Below, one piece after another: positions 54,950 to 63,733 of a DNA stretch of 64,000 bases (positions within the stretch are counted from its first letter, which is position 1; each line of letters opens with the position of its first letter). This stretch comes from Devosia riboflavina. Lineage in GTDB: Bacteria > Pseudomonadota > Alphaproteobacteria > Rhizobiales > Devosiaceae. Made by a program: the position numbers and the translations under genes. The notes below the pieces were generated by a model that did no database searches, was not told the DNA's origin, and saw nothing but the letters and a program-made list of their open reading frames with translations. The stretch is taken from positions 145,084 to 209,083 of the forward strand of contig NZ_JQGC01000033.1 of NCBI RefSeq assembly GCF_000743575.1, given 5' to 3'.

Positions 54950-55399
54950 CTAGCCCCGCTTTGCGCGCTGCACCAGCGCATCGAACTGCTGCAGAAAGTT
55001 GAAGCGGTCCTTCGCTGAAAAGGCCGCATTGAATCCCCTGCTTTCACCCGTCTCACGAAGATGCTGGTTCAGGTCCCGCATGGCGAGCGCCATGCCAATG
55101 GAGTCCGTCGTAAAGAGCTTCCCCGTCGGCCCGATCGCCGCCCCGCCCTTGGCGAGGATACGGCTCGCCAGCGGAATATCCGCCGTCACCACCACATCCC
55201 CCGCCGCCGAATTCTCGACGATCCAGTCATCGGCCGCATCGGCGCCCTGTGGCACCATCACATTGCGCACCATGGGATCGTGCGACGGCCGAAGCCCGAA
55301 ATTGGCGACATAGGTAATCACGAGCCCATGCCGCTCGGCCACCCGCGCCGCCTCGTCCTTTACGGGACAGGCATCGGCATCGACGAAAACCGCAACCAT
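54950..55399 (-). CDS. YaiI/YqxD family protein (UPF0178, DUF188)
   Basis: The 149-residue protein matches the UPF0178 pattern: FVDADACPVKDEAARVAERH near 5, the Asp-rich region GADAADDWIVENSAAGDVVVTADIPLA near 52 and LAKGGAAIGPTGKLFT near 82. The fold is PIN-like with conserved acidic residues, so nuclease activity is a prediction; function is unproven. The ATG is at 55399, only four bases after the MFS gene stop, so it is likely co-transcribed with it. Confidence 0.9.
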   Translation of the reverse strand: MVAVFVDADACPVKDEAARVAERHGLVITYVANFGLRPSHDPMVRNVMVPQGADAADDWIVENSAAGDVVVTADIPLASRILAKGGAAIGPTGKLFTTDSIGMALAMRDLNQHLRETGESRGFNAAFSAKDRFNFLQQFDALVQRAKRG

Positions 55400-55403
55400 G
55401 GCG

Positions 55404-57029
55404 CTAGACCTCCGGGCTATCGCGCAGCGGCGTCGTATCGTCGAGCGGCACCGTCTGCCGCTCGATCATCCGATGCACCACCGGCATACCCGGCCCGCGA
55501 TGCAGCGCCCGCAACTGCTCCGTATTGTCCGCATCCGCCTTGGTGCGCCGCAGATTGTGCCGGACATAGTCGACCCAGGTCGGCACATGGTAGCTTTCCA
55601 CCCACACATAGGGCTTTTCGAGATCGCGCAGCAGACCCCATTGCCGTGCCCCGTCACGAATGCGAATCCGCCGCCGCTCGCTCATCAGCGCCAGGAAGCG
55701 CGGAATATCCTCCTGCGCAATCTGATAGTCGATCATGATCATGATCGGCCCGCTACGCGGCATCAGGTCGAGTTTTAAGAGCGGTTCATTGAACGTATCG
55801 AGCGGATTGAGGTCCCGTTCATTGAACTGCGGCAACGGAAGCCTCAACCCCACGACGAGACAAAGCACCAGCACGCCCGCCGCCAGCACCAGCGCCCATT
55901 GCGGGTCAGCCGCATCGGCCGTCAGACCCCAGACCCAACTGCCCCCGGCCATGCCGCCAAAGGTCGCCGTCTGGTAAAGCGACAGCGCCCGCCCCACCAC
56001 CCAGCGCGGGGCGGAAAGCTGGATCGACACATTGAACAGCGAGAGCGACAGCACCCAGCAGGCGCCCGCCGGCAGCAGCACGAAATGGCTCAGGATCGGA
56101 TCGCGGCTGAATGCCAACCCCAGACAGCTCAGCGCAAAGCCGAGGCAAGCGATGCGGACGATCACCTCATTGGAAAAGAGCTGCCGCACCCGTCCATTGA
56201 CCACGGCCCCGGCAATTGCCCCGAGCCCAAAACACCCCAGCAGCGTGCCATAGACCAGCGCCCCGCCGCCCACATATTCCTCCGCCACCGAAGGCAGGAG
56301 CGCCATGATGACGATGGCGGCAAAACCAAAGAGAAAGCCGCGGAACAACACCGAAAGCAGGTTCGGCGACAGCGACACATAGCGCACCCCGGCCCACATG
56401 GCGCTGCCAAGGTGTTCGCGCGGCAACCGCGCCTTGACCTTTTGCGGCTTCCACCGCCACAGTGCCCCGATCAGCGCCAGATAGGACACGGCGTTCACGG
56501 CAAAAGCCGCGCTCGCCCCGGCAAAGGCCACGATCATGCCGCCCACCGCCGGACCGACGCTGCGCATCATGTTAAAACCCATGGCATTGAGCGCCACCGC
56601 GCCCGGCAGATCCTCACGCGGCACGATATCGCCCATCGAGGCCTGCCAGGACGGATTGAACAGCGCCGTCCCGCAGCCGATGAGAAAGGTGAACATCAGC
56701 AGCAGCCATGGGTTGAGCAACCCCATCCAGGCCGTCACCGCCAGCAGCAGCGACACCAGGGCCATGCCACTTTGCGCCACCAGCATCACGCTACGCCGGT
56801 CGAAATTGTCCGCCAGCGCCCCGGCCGCAATGGAAAACACCATGATCGGCAGCGTGTTCGACGCCTGCACCAGCGCCACCATATTGTGCGACGTGGTCAG
56901 CGTCGTCATCATCCAGCCCGCGCCGACCGCCTGTACCAATCCCCCGAGATTGGAGAACAGGGTCGCCAGCCACAGTGTCCGAAAAGTCTCGTGACGGAAT
57001 GGCGCCGTAATGGATGTGCGCTCGGCCAT
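55404..57029 (-). CDS. MFS transporter with C-terminal monooxygenase-like domain
   Basis: The 541-residue protein joins a twelve-helix MFS exporter of the MFS_3 (enterobactin-exporter-like) class to a soluble C-terminal domain of about 110 residues from about 425, where IMIDYQIAQEDIPRFLALMS begins. The latter resembles an antibiotic-biosynthesis-monooxygenase (ABM-like) dimeric fold. MFS marks include FSNLGGLVQAVGAGWMM near 25 and the DNFDRRSVMLVAQSG loop near 73. Substrate unknown. It overlaps no gene but ends only four bases before the YaiI gene. Confidence 0.86.
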   Translation of the reverse strand: MAERTSITAPFRHETFRTLWLATLFSNLGGLVQAVGAGWMMTTLTTSHNMVALVQASNTLPIMVFSIAAGALADNFDRRSVMLVAQSGMALVSLLLAVTAWMGLLNPWLLLMFTFLIGCGTALFNPSWQASMGDIVPREDLPGAVALNAMGFNMMRSVGPAVGGMIVAFAGASAAFAVNAVSYLALIGALWRWKPQKVKARLPREHLGSAMWAGVRYVSLSPNLLSVLFRGFLFGFAAIVIMALLPSVAEEYVGGGALVYGTLLGCFGLGAIAGAVVNGRVRQLFSNEVIVRIACLGFALSCLGLAFSRDPILSHFVLLPAGACWVLSLSLFNVSIQLSAPRWVVGRALSLYQTATFGGMAGGSWVWGLTADAADPQWALVLAAGVLVLCLVVGLRLPLPQFNERDLNPLDTFNEPLLKLDLMPRSGPIMIMIDYQIAQEDIPRFLALMSERRRIRIRDGARQWGLLRDLEKPYVWVESYHVPTWVDYVRHNLRRTKADADNTEQLRALHRGPGMPVVHRMIERQTVPLDDTTPLRDSPEV

Positions 57030-57433
57030 GATGATTCAACTCCTGCCCCTGTCATGGGCGAGTCTTCGATCCGTGCCAAAGGCAAAATCACTCCGGTGGA
57101 GCGATTTTAGGAGAGAAGGCCATGAGAGCTAAGCTCGAATGGCAGCCAGGGTGGCAAGCTTCGAAACGTCCCGCAGGGCAAATCATGCCGATGGCAATGC
57201 CTGAGCCGAGTGGAACGTCAGAAAGCAGTCCGCCACCGCAGGCCACGACTATCTCGTTCCCACACCATCTCTCCCCACCACAATCTCCCTGCCCCCAAAG
57301 CCTCTCCCCAACCCCAAGCCCGTGACACCTAAAACTCACAACAAACGACCGATGCCCTTCGCGCCGAATCCCGTTTGTTTCCGGCCCAGTCGTGCCTAAA
57401 GTCGCCACTAACCTCCCTTATTCGAATCGAACC
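57030..57433. other. 404-base intergenic region between divergent genes
   Basis: This gap holds the promoters of the minus-strand MFS gene and the plus-strand DMT pair. It contains a dispersed repeat (57081-57184), the symmetric sequence TTCGAATCGAA (57421-57431) next to the DMT start, and otherwise no credible reading frame. The middle is pyrimidine-rich with several CTCCCC/CCACC runs. Confidence 0.6.
57081..57184. repeat. Dispersed hairpin repeat, copy 2
   Basis: The copy holds the imperfect palindrome AAAATCACTCCGGTGGAGCG followed by ATTTT (57084-57108), GAGAAGGCCATGAGAGCT (57113-57130) and, further on, GCTTCGAAACGTCCCGCAGG then GCAAATC (57159-57184). The blocks match those at 50010-50090 in a rearranged order, with the first stem carrying compensatory changes. 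Confidence 0.75.
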
Positions 57434-57931
57434 ATGACCTCTCCCCCAACCCAGCGGACCAACCCGCTGCATTTGCTTGCGGCCTTCGCCAGTGGCGGCA
57501 TCCTGACCCTCGCGATCTTCGTCAATGGCGAGGCCGGCCGCTTCGGCGGCGCGATGTTCTCCTCCTGGCTCGCCCATGGCACCGGCACGGTCGTCGCCAT
57601 TCTCTTTCTCGCCGTCGTCTGGCGCGGCCAGCGTGCCGCTGCCGCCGAAGCCACGGGCAAAATCGGCAAGGCACCCCTCTGGGCCTATGCCGGCGGCCTC
57701 TGTGGCGCCGTCACGGTCATGCTGACCTCGACCTCCGTAAATTCCCCCCTCGCCCTCGCCGGCACCCTCGCCCTTGGCCTCGCCGGCCAGGTCGTCCTCA
57801 GCCTCGCCGCCGATTTCTGGGGCCTTCTCGGCCTGCCCAAGCGCAAGCTTGACCTGCGCGATGCCGGCGCCGTCATCCTCATCGCCGCCGGCAGTCTCCT
57901 CATCATCCTCTTCGGGCTCGGCGCCGCATGA
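57434..57931 (+). CDS. Small DMT family protein (YdcZ-like), first of a pair
   Basis: The 165-residue membrane protein has five predicted helices and the DUF606/YdcZ features, such as VNGEAGRFGGAMFSSWLAHG near 27 and GLCGAVTVMLTSTSVNSPL near 80. These are half-size drug/metabolite-type transporters that act as hetero-pairs. I chose the ATG at 57434 (M of MTSPPT); a start at 57392 adds residues with no ribosome-binding site. It overlaps the second gene of the pair by four bases. Substrate unknown. Confidence 0.85.
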   Translation: MTSPPTQRTNPLHLLAAFASGGILTLAIFVNGEAGRFGGAMFSSWLAHGTGTVVAILFLAVVWRGQRAAAAEATGKIGKAPLWAYAGGLCGAVTVMLTSTSVNSPLALAGTLALGLAGQVVLSLAADFWGLLGLPKRKLDLRDAGAVILIAAGSLLIILFGLGAA

Positions 57932-58350
57932 TCATCCCCATTCTCGCCGCTTTCGCCGCCGGCCTCCTCGTCATCCTCAGCCGCCAAGTCAATGGCCGGC
58001 TCTCCATGTCCACGACGCCACTGATCTCCTCCTTCTGGAACCACTTCGTCGGCTTCGCCTTCCTCACCGTGGTCGGCCTCGTCATCGGCGGCCTCATCCC
58101 CGCCAATATCGCCGAAATGCCCTGGTGGATTTACACCGGCGGCGCCATCGGCGTCGTTTTCGTCGCCGCTGGCTCCTGGCTCATCACCCGCATCGGCGCC
58201 GTCAACTCGACGCTGCTGGTCATCGCCGGCCAGATGGTTTTTGGCGTGATTTTTGATCTCCTGCGCGGCGCACCCGTGACAATCTGGGCCGCCGCGCTTG
58301 GCGTTGTCCTGATCCTCGCCGGGATGTGGCTCACACAGCGCAAACGGTAA
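57928..58350 (+). CDS. Small DMT family protein (YdcZ-like), second of a pair
   Basis: The 140-residue protein has about five helices and the family marks LLVILSRQVNGRLSMSTTPL near 13 and NHFVGFAFLTVVGLVIGG near 38. It overlaps the first gene by four bases (ATGA), so the two proteins are made together and probably form a heterodimer, as described for other YdcZ pairs. A strong hairpin follows its stop. Substrate unknown. Confidence 0.86.
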   Translation: MIIPILAAFAAGLLVILSRQVNGRLSMSTTPLISSFWNHFVGFAFLTVVGLVIGGLIPANIAEMPWWIYTGGAIGVVFVAAGSWLITRIGAVNSTLLVIAGQMVFGVIFDLLRGAPVTIWAAALGVVLILAGMWLTQRKR

Positions 58351-58365
58351 CAGTCTGCTAACGAA

Positions 58366-58387
58366 AACGGGGCCCGAAGGCCCCGTT
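58366..58387. terminator. Terminator of convergent genes
   Basis: AACGGGGCC pairs with GGCCCCGTT around CGAA. On the minus strand the stem has a TTCG tetraloop and is followed by TTTTCG, a good terminator for the aldehyde dehydrogenase gene; it may also end the DMT pair transcript. Confidence 0.8.
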
Positions 58388-58409
58388 GCTAACGCGATTT
58401 TCGCAAGTC

Positions 58410-59849
58410 TTAGCCGGCCGCGGTATAGGCCGTCTTCACGATGGTGAAGAACTCAGCCGCATACTTGCCCTGCTCCCGCGGACCGTAGCTGGAACCCTTG
58501 CGACCACCAAACGGCACATGGAAATCGACACCGGCGGTCGGCACATTGACCATCACCATGCCGGCTTCCGAATTGCGCTTGAAGTGCGTCGCATACTTCA
58601 GCGAGGTCGTCACGATACCAGCCGAGAGACCAAACTCTGTGTCATTGGAAGTCGCTAGCGCCTCTTCGTAATCCTTCACCTTAATGACGGCAGCCACCGG
58701 CCCGAAGATTTCTTCGCGCGCGATACGCATCGAGTTCGTCGCTTCGGTGAACAGCGTCGGCTGCAGGAAATAGCCCTCCGTCGCCCCCTTCACGCGCTCG
58801 CCACCGGCGACCAGCTTGGCGCCTTCGCCCTTGCCGATTTCGATATAGTCCGTGTCTTGCTTGAGCTGGCTCGGATCGACCACCGGCCCGATTTCCGTAT
58901 TCTTATCAAGGGCATCGCCAACACGCAGATTGCGGGTGCGCTCGGCCAGAGCCTCCACGAATGCATCGTGAATGCCTTCCGTAACGATCACGCGCGAAGC
59001 CGCCGTGCAGCGCTGGCCGGTCGAGAAGAATGCCGACTGCGCAACGGTTTCAACAGCAACCTTGAGGTCCGCATCGTCAAGCACGATGGTCGGATTCTTG
59101 CCGCCCATTTCGAGCTGGAACTTGCGGTTATGCTCGATCGAAGCCGCCGCCACGCGCTTGCCCGTACCCACCGAACCGGTGAACGAGATAGCGTTGACGT
59201 CCTTGCTATCCAGCATGGTCTGGCCAACCACCGAACCCTTGCCCATCACAAGGTTAAGCACGCCCTTGGGGAGGCCCGCACGCACCAGAATGTCAACGAT
59301 CGCCCAGGTCGAGCCCGGCACGAGATCAGCCGGCTTGATCACCACGGTATTGCCATAGGCCAGCGCCGGAGCGACCTTCCAGGACGGGATGGCGATCGGG
59401 AAATTCCACGGCGTGATGATGCCGATGACCCCCAGCGGCTCGCGGGTGATTTCAACGCCAACGCCCGGACGCACAGACGGCAGCACTTCGCCCGAGAGAC
59501 GCAGCACTTCACCAGCGAAAAAATCAAAGATCTGGCCGGCGCGGGTCACTTCGCCAATGCCTTCGGGCAGGGTCTTGCCCTCTTCGCGGCTCAGCAATTC
59601 GCCCAGTTCCTGCTTGCGGGCGAGGATTTCGTCGGCAGTCTTGCGCAGGATGGCGTGGCGCTCAAGGATGCCCGAACGCGACCAGGCCGGGAAAGCGGCC
59701 TTGGCAGCGGCAATAGCCTGCTTGGTTTCTTCAACAGTCGCGCGGGCATAGACACCGACAACTTCGTTGAGATTGGACGGGTTGATGTTCTCGACGCCAT
59801 CGGCGCCGACCCATTCGCCGTTGATCAGGTTCTTGTGCAATTCGCTCAT
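58410..59849 (-). CDS. Aldehyde dehydrogenase, probable alpha-ketoglutaric semialdehyde dehydrogenase
   Basis: The 479-residue NAD(P)-dependent enzyme has the cofactor-binding tract WNFPIAIPSWKVAPALAYGN near 149, FTGSVGTGKRVAAAS near 226, the general-base Glu in LEMGGKNPTIV near 247 and catalytic Cys in FFSTGQRCTAASR near 275. The C-terminal FGGRKGSSYGPREQGKYAAE is like that of alpha-ketoglutaric semialdehyde dehydrogenases, which make 2-oxoglutarate in pentose, hydroxyproline or glucarate breakdown. The adjacent dehydratase-like gene supports this. It is separated from it by 55 bases on the same strand. Confidence 0.85.
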   Translation of the reverse strand: MSELHKNLINGEWVGADGVENINPSNLNEVVGVYARATVEETKQAIAAAKAAFPAWSRSGILERHAILRKTADEILARKQELGELLSREEGKTLPEGIGEVTRAGQIFDFFAGEVLRLSGEVLPSVRPGVGVEITREPLGVIGIITPWNFPIAIPSWKVAPALAYGNTVVIKPADLVPGSTWAIVDILVRAGLPKGVLNLVMGKGSVVGQTMLDSKDVNAISFTGSVGTGKRVAAASIEHNRKFQLEMGGKNPTIVLDDADLKVAVETVAQSAFFSTGQRCTAASRVIVTEGIHDAFVEALAERTRNLRVGDALDKNTEIGPVVDPSQLKQDTDYIEIGKGEGAKLVAGGERVKGATEGYFLQPTLFTEATNSMRIAREEIFGPVAAVIKVKDYEEALATSNDTEFGLSAGIVTTSLKYATHFKRNSEAGMVMVNVPTAGVDFHVPFGGRKGSSYGPREQGKYAAEFFTIVKTAYTAAG

Positions 59850-59904
59850 GTGGGAAGCCTTTCAGAAATGTCGTGCATCGCCCGTGGGGAGGAGGTCAGC
59901 AGGG

Positions 59905-61056
59905 CTAGAGGAGGTCGGCGCGGGCAAGATCGCGCAGCAGGTGGCTCGAACCATAGGTCCAGGGCGGACATTTGGTCGAAAGATTGACTGTGTTGGTCAG
60001 CGTACCGAGCGACGGCGTCGAAATGGAGACAGTGTCGCCGAGCTTGTGGGTAAAGCCCTTGCCGGCGCCGTCGCGATCCTTCACCGGCGCAAACATGGTG
60101 CCGAGATAGAGCACCAGCCCATCGGGATATTGGTGATGCCCGCCAATGGTCGCGGCAACGAGAGATTCCGGCGTACGCGAAATCTGCGCCATGTTCGAAG
60201 CGCCTTCCAGCACGAAGCCGTCGGTGCCTTCCACGCGCAGCGCAATCTCGGAATTCTTCACCGTCTCAAGCGTAAAATCGCCATCGAACAGGCGAATGAA
60301 TGGCCCGAGCGAAGCCGAGGCGTTGTTGTCCTTGGCCTTGCCCAGCAGCAGCGCCGAGCGCCCTTCGACGTCGCGCAGATTAACGTCATTGCCCAGCGTC
60401 GCGCCGATGATCTCGCCCTTGCTGGTCACCAGCAGCGCCACTTCCGGCTCGGGATTGTTCCAGCTCGAAATCGGATGCAGCCCCACCTCGGCGCCATAGC
60501 CAACCGAGCTCATCACCTGGCTCTTGGTGAAGATTTCCGCGTCAGGCCCGATCCCCACTTCGAGATACTGGCTCCACACGCCCTTCTCGATCAGCGCCGC
60601 CTTGACCTTCATCGCCGGCTCGGAGCCCGGCACAAGCTGGCTGAGATCGGTGCCAATCAGGTCCAGAATTTCAGTGCGCAACGCATCCGCACGAGACTTA
60701 TCCCCGCGGGCCTGTTCTTCGATTACTCTCTCGAGCAGCGAAACGACGAAGGTCACGCCGGAAGCCTTGATGGCCTGCAAATCGATGGGAGAGAGGAGAA
60801 CGGGCAAATTTTCACTGGTCTGACCAGCGACGGAATTGGCAACCACCGCTGCGGCATCGCCAAGCAGCACGCCTGTGGCAGCCTTCACATGGGCCGCGGC
60901 CTTGCCGCTTTCGGCAATGTCGCGCACGGTCGCAAAACCCTTGGCCGTGATGTCGACGAGCTTCCCATCGCGCACCGTCACGATGCGCGGCTCGGAATGG
61001 CCTGGTACGCGGGCGCGACCAAGTAGAATACCCTCGGGAATGACGTTCGCGACCAT
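59905..61056 (-). CDS. Fumarylacetoacetate hydrolase family protein, possible 2-keto-3-deoxy sugar acid dehydratase
   Basis: The 383-residue protein has an N-terminal domain and a C-terminal FAH-type domain with metal ligands in LEVGIGPDAEIFTKSQVMSS near 214 and WNNPEPEVALLVTS near 243. Its length fits AraD1-type 2-keto-3-deoxy-L-arabonate dehydratases (FAH family), which produce alpha-ketoglutaric semialdehyde, the substrate of the neighbouring dehydrogenase. I chose the ATG at 61056 (GGGGGAGCCAGC upstream); a longer open frame from 61311 lacks conservation. An AATAA-N6-TTATT dyad near 61128 may be its operator. Confidence 0.8.
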   Translation of the reverse strand: MVANVIPEGILLGRARVPGHSEPRIVTVRDGKLVDITAKGFATVRDIAESGKAAAHVKAATGVLLGDAAAVVANSVAGQTSENLPVLLSPIDLQAIKASGVTFVVSLLERVIEEQARGDKSRADALRTEILDLIGTDLSQLVPGSEPAMKVKAALIEKGVWSQYLEVGIGPDAEIFTKSQVMSSVGYGAEVGLHPISSWNNPEPEVALLVTSKGEIIGATLGNDVNLRDVEGRSALLLGKAKDNNASASLGPFIRLFDGDFTLETVKNSEIALRVEGTDGFVLEGASNMAQISRTPESLVAATIGGHHQYPDGLVLYLGTMFAPVKDRDGAGKGFTHKLGDTVSISTPSLGTLTNTVNLSTKCPPWTYGSSHLLRDLARADLL

Positions 61057-61325
61057 GCTGGCTCCCCCAACTAAAATGTTAGCTGTGACTACCCCAGCGG
61101 AACCGCACGGCGCAAGCCCGACGTCTAAATAATCATACTTATTGCCAATGCCAAGAGCCCCTGGTGGCCAATCTTTTTCTTCCGAGAATCCTTGCCAATT
61201 CCGGCGATTTCCCAACGTCCACAGAAACATAAACGGCTCGTTCAACTGGCGTTCATGTGCGCCCCAATACTGACGCATTGGCTGAGGAATGAATTGCCTC
61301 ACCAAACACACATACGGAGTTTGCC

Positions 61326-62039
61326 ATGCGTCTCGCGATTGCCCTCGCCCCCCTCGCCCTTCTTGCTGCCGCCGTTCCCGCTTTTGCCGGTACGATCACC
61401 ATTGAAGGCCGCGGCGAAGTCCGGGCTGCGCCGGATATGGCGCTGATCAATTCGGGTGTGACCACCCAGGGCGCCACCGCCCGCGAAGCACTCGATGCCA
61501 ACACTGCCGCCATGGCCGAGCTCATCGCCGCCCTCAAGGAAGCCGGCATCGAAGCGCGCGACATCCAGACCTCCGGCTTCTCGGTCAATCCGAACTATGT
61601 CTATTCCGACGCCCGCGATGAAAACGGCTATACCCTGCCGCCCAAGATCAACGGCTACCAGGTGTCCAACACCGTCACCGTTGCCGTGCGCGATCTCGAA
61701 GAACTCGGCGGCATCCTCGACAAATCGGTGAATGTCGGCGCCAACACCATCAATGGCGTCAGCTTCTCGGTGACCGACCCGACCGAGCTTTATAATGAAG
61801 CCCGCAAGGCCGCCTTTGCCGATGCCCGCAGCAAGGCCGAACTCTACGCCACCGCCGCCAATGCGACGCTGGGCGAGCTCGAAGCTATCTCGGAAAGCCA
61901 GAACATCAACAGCCCGATCCCCATGCCGATGTATGCCCGCGCTGATGTAGCTGCCTCGGCCGTTCCGGTGGAAGCGGGCGAGATGACCTTCGAGATCGGC
62001 GTCAATGTTCAGTGGGAACTGGACACCAAAGCAAACTAA
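61326..62039 (+). CDS. Secreted SIMPL-domain protein (BP26/Omp28-like)
   Basis: The 237-residue product has a signal peptide (1-21, ending AFA) and a SIMPL/DUF541 domain: ITIEGRGEVRAAPDMALINSG near 24, DIQTSGFSVNPNYVYS near 79 and YQVSNTVTVAVRDLEELGG near 110. The Brucella homologue BP26/Omp28 is a periplasmic, channel-like oligomer and a major antigen. The function is uncertain. The ATG follows CGGAGTTTGCC. The 269-base gap upstream also holds the promoter of the FAH-family gene. Confidence 0.88.
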   Translation: MRLAIALAPLALLAAAVPAFAGTITIEGRGEVRAAPDMALINSGVTTQGATAREALDANTAAMAELIAALKEAGIEARDIQTSGFSVNPNYVYSDARDENGYTLPPKINGYQVSNTVTVAVRDLEELGGILDKSVNVGANTINGVSFSVTDPTELYNEARKAAFADARSKAELYATAANATLGELEAISESQNINSPIPMPMYARADVAASAVPVEAGEMTFEIGVNVQWELDTKAN

Positions 62040-62047
62040 TTCACGTC

Positions 62048-62207
62048 GGTGGCCTTGAACCGGCCACCTTCATGGCACACCTGCCACCTGAACCGGAGCC
62101 ATCGGTTCAAGCCTTTCCGAGGTAGGTGGCATCCAGATTTCCGGGTTCCCCCTGTTGAGGGGGGCTTGGACGGTGGGGGCGGACCACCGTAGTCACCCGC
62201 CCCCACC
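62048..62207. repeat. Composite palindromic repeat region
   Basis: Several nested hairpins fill the space between the SIMPL and TSUP genes: GGTGGCC/GGCCACC (62048-62068), TGCCACC-TGAACCG with CGGTTCA and GGTGGCA, CCCCC/GGGGG (62148-62163) and GGTGGGGGCGG/CCGCCCCCACC (62172-62207). The last two resemble the repeat at 34651-34687. Confidence 0.65.
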
Positions 62208-62223
62208 TGCCCTTTCCGGCGGC

Positions 62224-63060
62224 TTAGCCCGCCAGCACTTTCCAGAGCATGTTGAGGCCCACGGCCACGAGGAACGCGGCGAAGACGTATTTGAGCGTCT
62301 TCTGATCGAGCCTGTGCGCCAGCGCGGCCCCCAGCGGGGCGCAGACCGCGGCCATTGCGCCAACCAGCACCAGCGCGACAATATTGACATAGCCCACGCT
62401 CAGCGGCGGCAGGTCGCTTACGCCCCAGCCCGAGATAAGAAAGCCCAGCGTACCCGACAGGGCAATCGCCACGCCGATGGCCGCGGACGTGCCCACGGCC
62501 TTGTGCATGGTATGGCCGAAGGCCACCAGCGTCGGCACGGTCAGCGAGCCGCCACCGATCCCCATCAACGACGAGAGATAGCCAACCACGAACGCCGCGA
62601 TGCGATGCGTTGGCTTGGAGCCGTGCAGATGCCCCATGAGCTTGGTCTGGAATGAGAAGACGATATTGGCCGCGATGACAAAGGCCATGACGGCGAAGAC
62701 GATGCGCAGCACGTCGCCCGAATACCAGCCGGCCATCAGCCCGCCGATGAACGTGCCCGCCACGATGAACGGCGCCCAGAGCTTGAATACCTCGATATCA
62801 AGCGCCCCGCGCTTGTGGTGCGCCCGCGCGCTCATGATCCCGGTGGGAATGATGATGGCGAGCGACGTCCCCACAGCCACATGCTGCACCACATCGGAAT
62901 CAAAGCCCATCCACAGCAGCGCTGTGCTCAGCGCCGGGACAATGACCGCCCCGCCGCCAATGCCCAGCAGCCCCGCCGCCACGCCTGAAACCACACCCGT
63001 GGCCAGCATGCCGAGCACAAACGGCCAGTAGCCAATAATGGTGGCCCAATCCATGTTCAT
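62224..63060 (-). CDS. Sulfite exporter TauE/SafE (TSUP) family permease
   Basis: The 278-residue membrane protein has about eight helices in two repeats, each marked by a GIGGG motif: AAGLLGIGGGAVIVPALSTA near 29 and SSLMGIGGGSLTVPTLVAFG near 163. The TSUP family exports sulfite, sulfoacetate or similar anions; the substrate is unknown. It overlaps the yjbQ-like gene by four bases, so the two are co-translated. Confidence 0.9.
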   Translation of the reverse strand: MNMDWATIIGYWPFVLGMLATGVVSGVAAGLLGIGGGAVIVPALSTALLWMGFDSDVVQHVAVGTSLAIIIPTGIMSARAHHKRGALDIEVFKLWAPFIVAGTFIGGLMAGWYSGDVLRIVFAVMAFVIAANIVFSFQTKLMGHLHGSKPTHRIAAFVVGYLSSLMGIGGGSLTVPTLVAFGHTMHKAVGTSAAIGVAIALSGTLGFLISGWGVSDLPPLSVGYVNIVALVLVGAMAAVCAPLGAALAHRLDQKTLKYVFAAFLVAVGLNMLWKVLAG

Positions 63061-63476
63061 TCCCCGATGATATGCAGCACCACGCTCCGCTGATGCGGTC
63101 GCCTACGGTGCTCGAAAAGATAGATGCCCTGCCAGGTCCCGAACACCGTTTGCCCATCGACCACGGGGATCGAGATGGAGGTCTGCGTCAGGGCCGACTT
63201 GATATGCGCCGGCATGTCGTCCGGGCCTTCGGTGGTATGCACCAACCAGTCCATGCTTTCTGGTGCCAAACGCCGGAAAAAGCCCACGAGATCGGTCTGC
63301 ACGTCCGGATCGGCATTTTCCTGGATCAGCAGCGAACACGAGGTATGGCGCACGAAAACCGTAAGAAGACCCGTCGCAATACCCGATTCCGCCACGAACC
63401 GGTCCAGCGCATCGGTGAACTCGTAAAGTCCCTGCCCTCTTGTGCAAATGCTGATGCTGTGGACGGCCTGCTGCAT
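63057..63476 (-). CDS. YjbQ family protein (UPF0047, secondary thiamine-phosphate synthase-like)
   Basis: The 139-residue protein matches UPF0047: TVFVRHTSCSLLIQENADPD near 39, FRRLAPESMDWLVHTTEGPDD near 67 and DGQTVFGTWQGIYLFEHR near 107, with conserved His and Asp residues. Some members can complement thiamine-phosphate synthase loss, but the true role is unsettled. It is the first gene of a pair with the TSUP permease. Confidence 0.92.
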   Translation of the reverse strand: MQQAVHSISICTRGQGLYEFTDALDRFVAESGIATGLLTVFVRHTSCSLLIQENADPDVQTDLVGFFRRLAPESMDWLVHTTEGPDDMPAHIKSALTQTSISIPVVDGQTVFGTWQGIYLFEHRRRPHQRSVVLHIIGE

Positions 63477-63662
63477 AGTTTGGGCCTAGCATGCCCTCGC
63501 CTGTGGAACCAGCGCATGACCAACCCAAACCGTCCACTTTGCCCCACTGGCGCCATGTTCGCTCGATCAACCTCGTGCCATCAGCCCGGAGGAACCAACG
63601 CCAAATCCAGGCGTTGCGGGCTTTGCGGGGGCACAGCATCACGTAAAGGGCTCTTCCAAACC

Positions 63663-63679
63663 ATTCAGACTGTGTTCAG
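63663..63679 (+). promoter_or_regulatory. Direct repeat upstream of the secreted protein gene
   Basis: ATTCAG and GTTCAG occur as two half-sites eleven bases apart, 55 bases before the next gene start. The spacing fits a tandem response-regulator site. A ChvI-type binding site is one possibility, by weak resemblance only. Confidence 0.35.
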
Positions 63680-63733
63680 GATGGCGCCGCGATGCTTGTC
63701 TCAAATGTCACTCGACATAAAGGAAGAAGAACA

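Noticed and set aside
59905..61311. A longer 468-residue version of the FAH-family protein
   Set aside because: The added 85 residues are not family-like and lie in the promoter region; the ATG at 61056 has a strong ribosome-binding site.
63103..63642. A longer minus-strand frame covering yjbQ and the gap upstream
   Set aside because: It is in a different frame from the conserved UPF0047 gene and has Arg/Gly/Trp-rich shadow composition.
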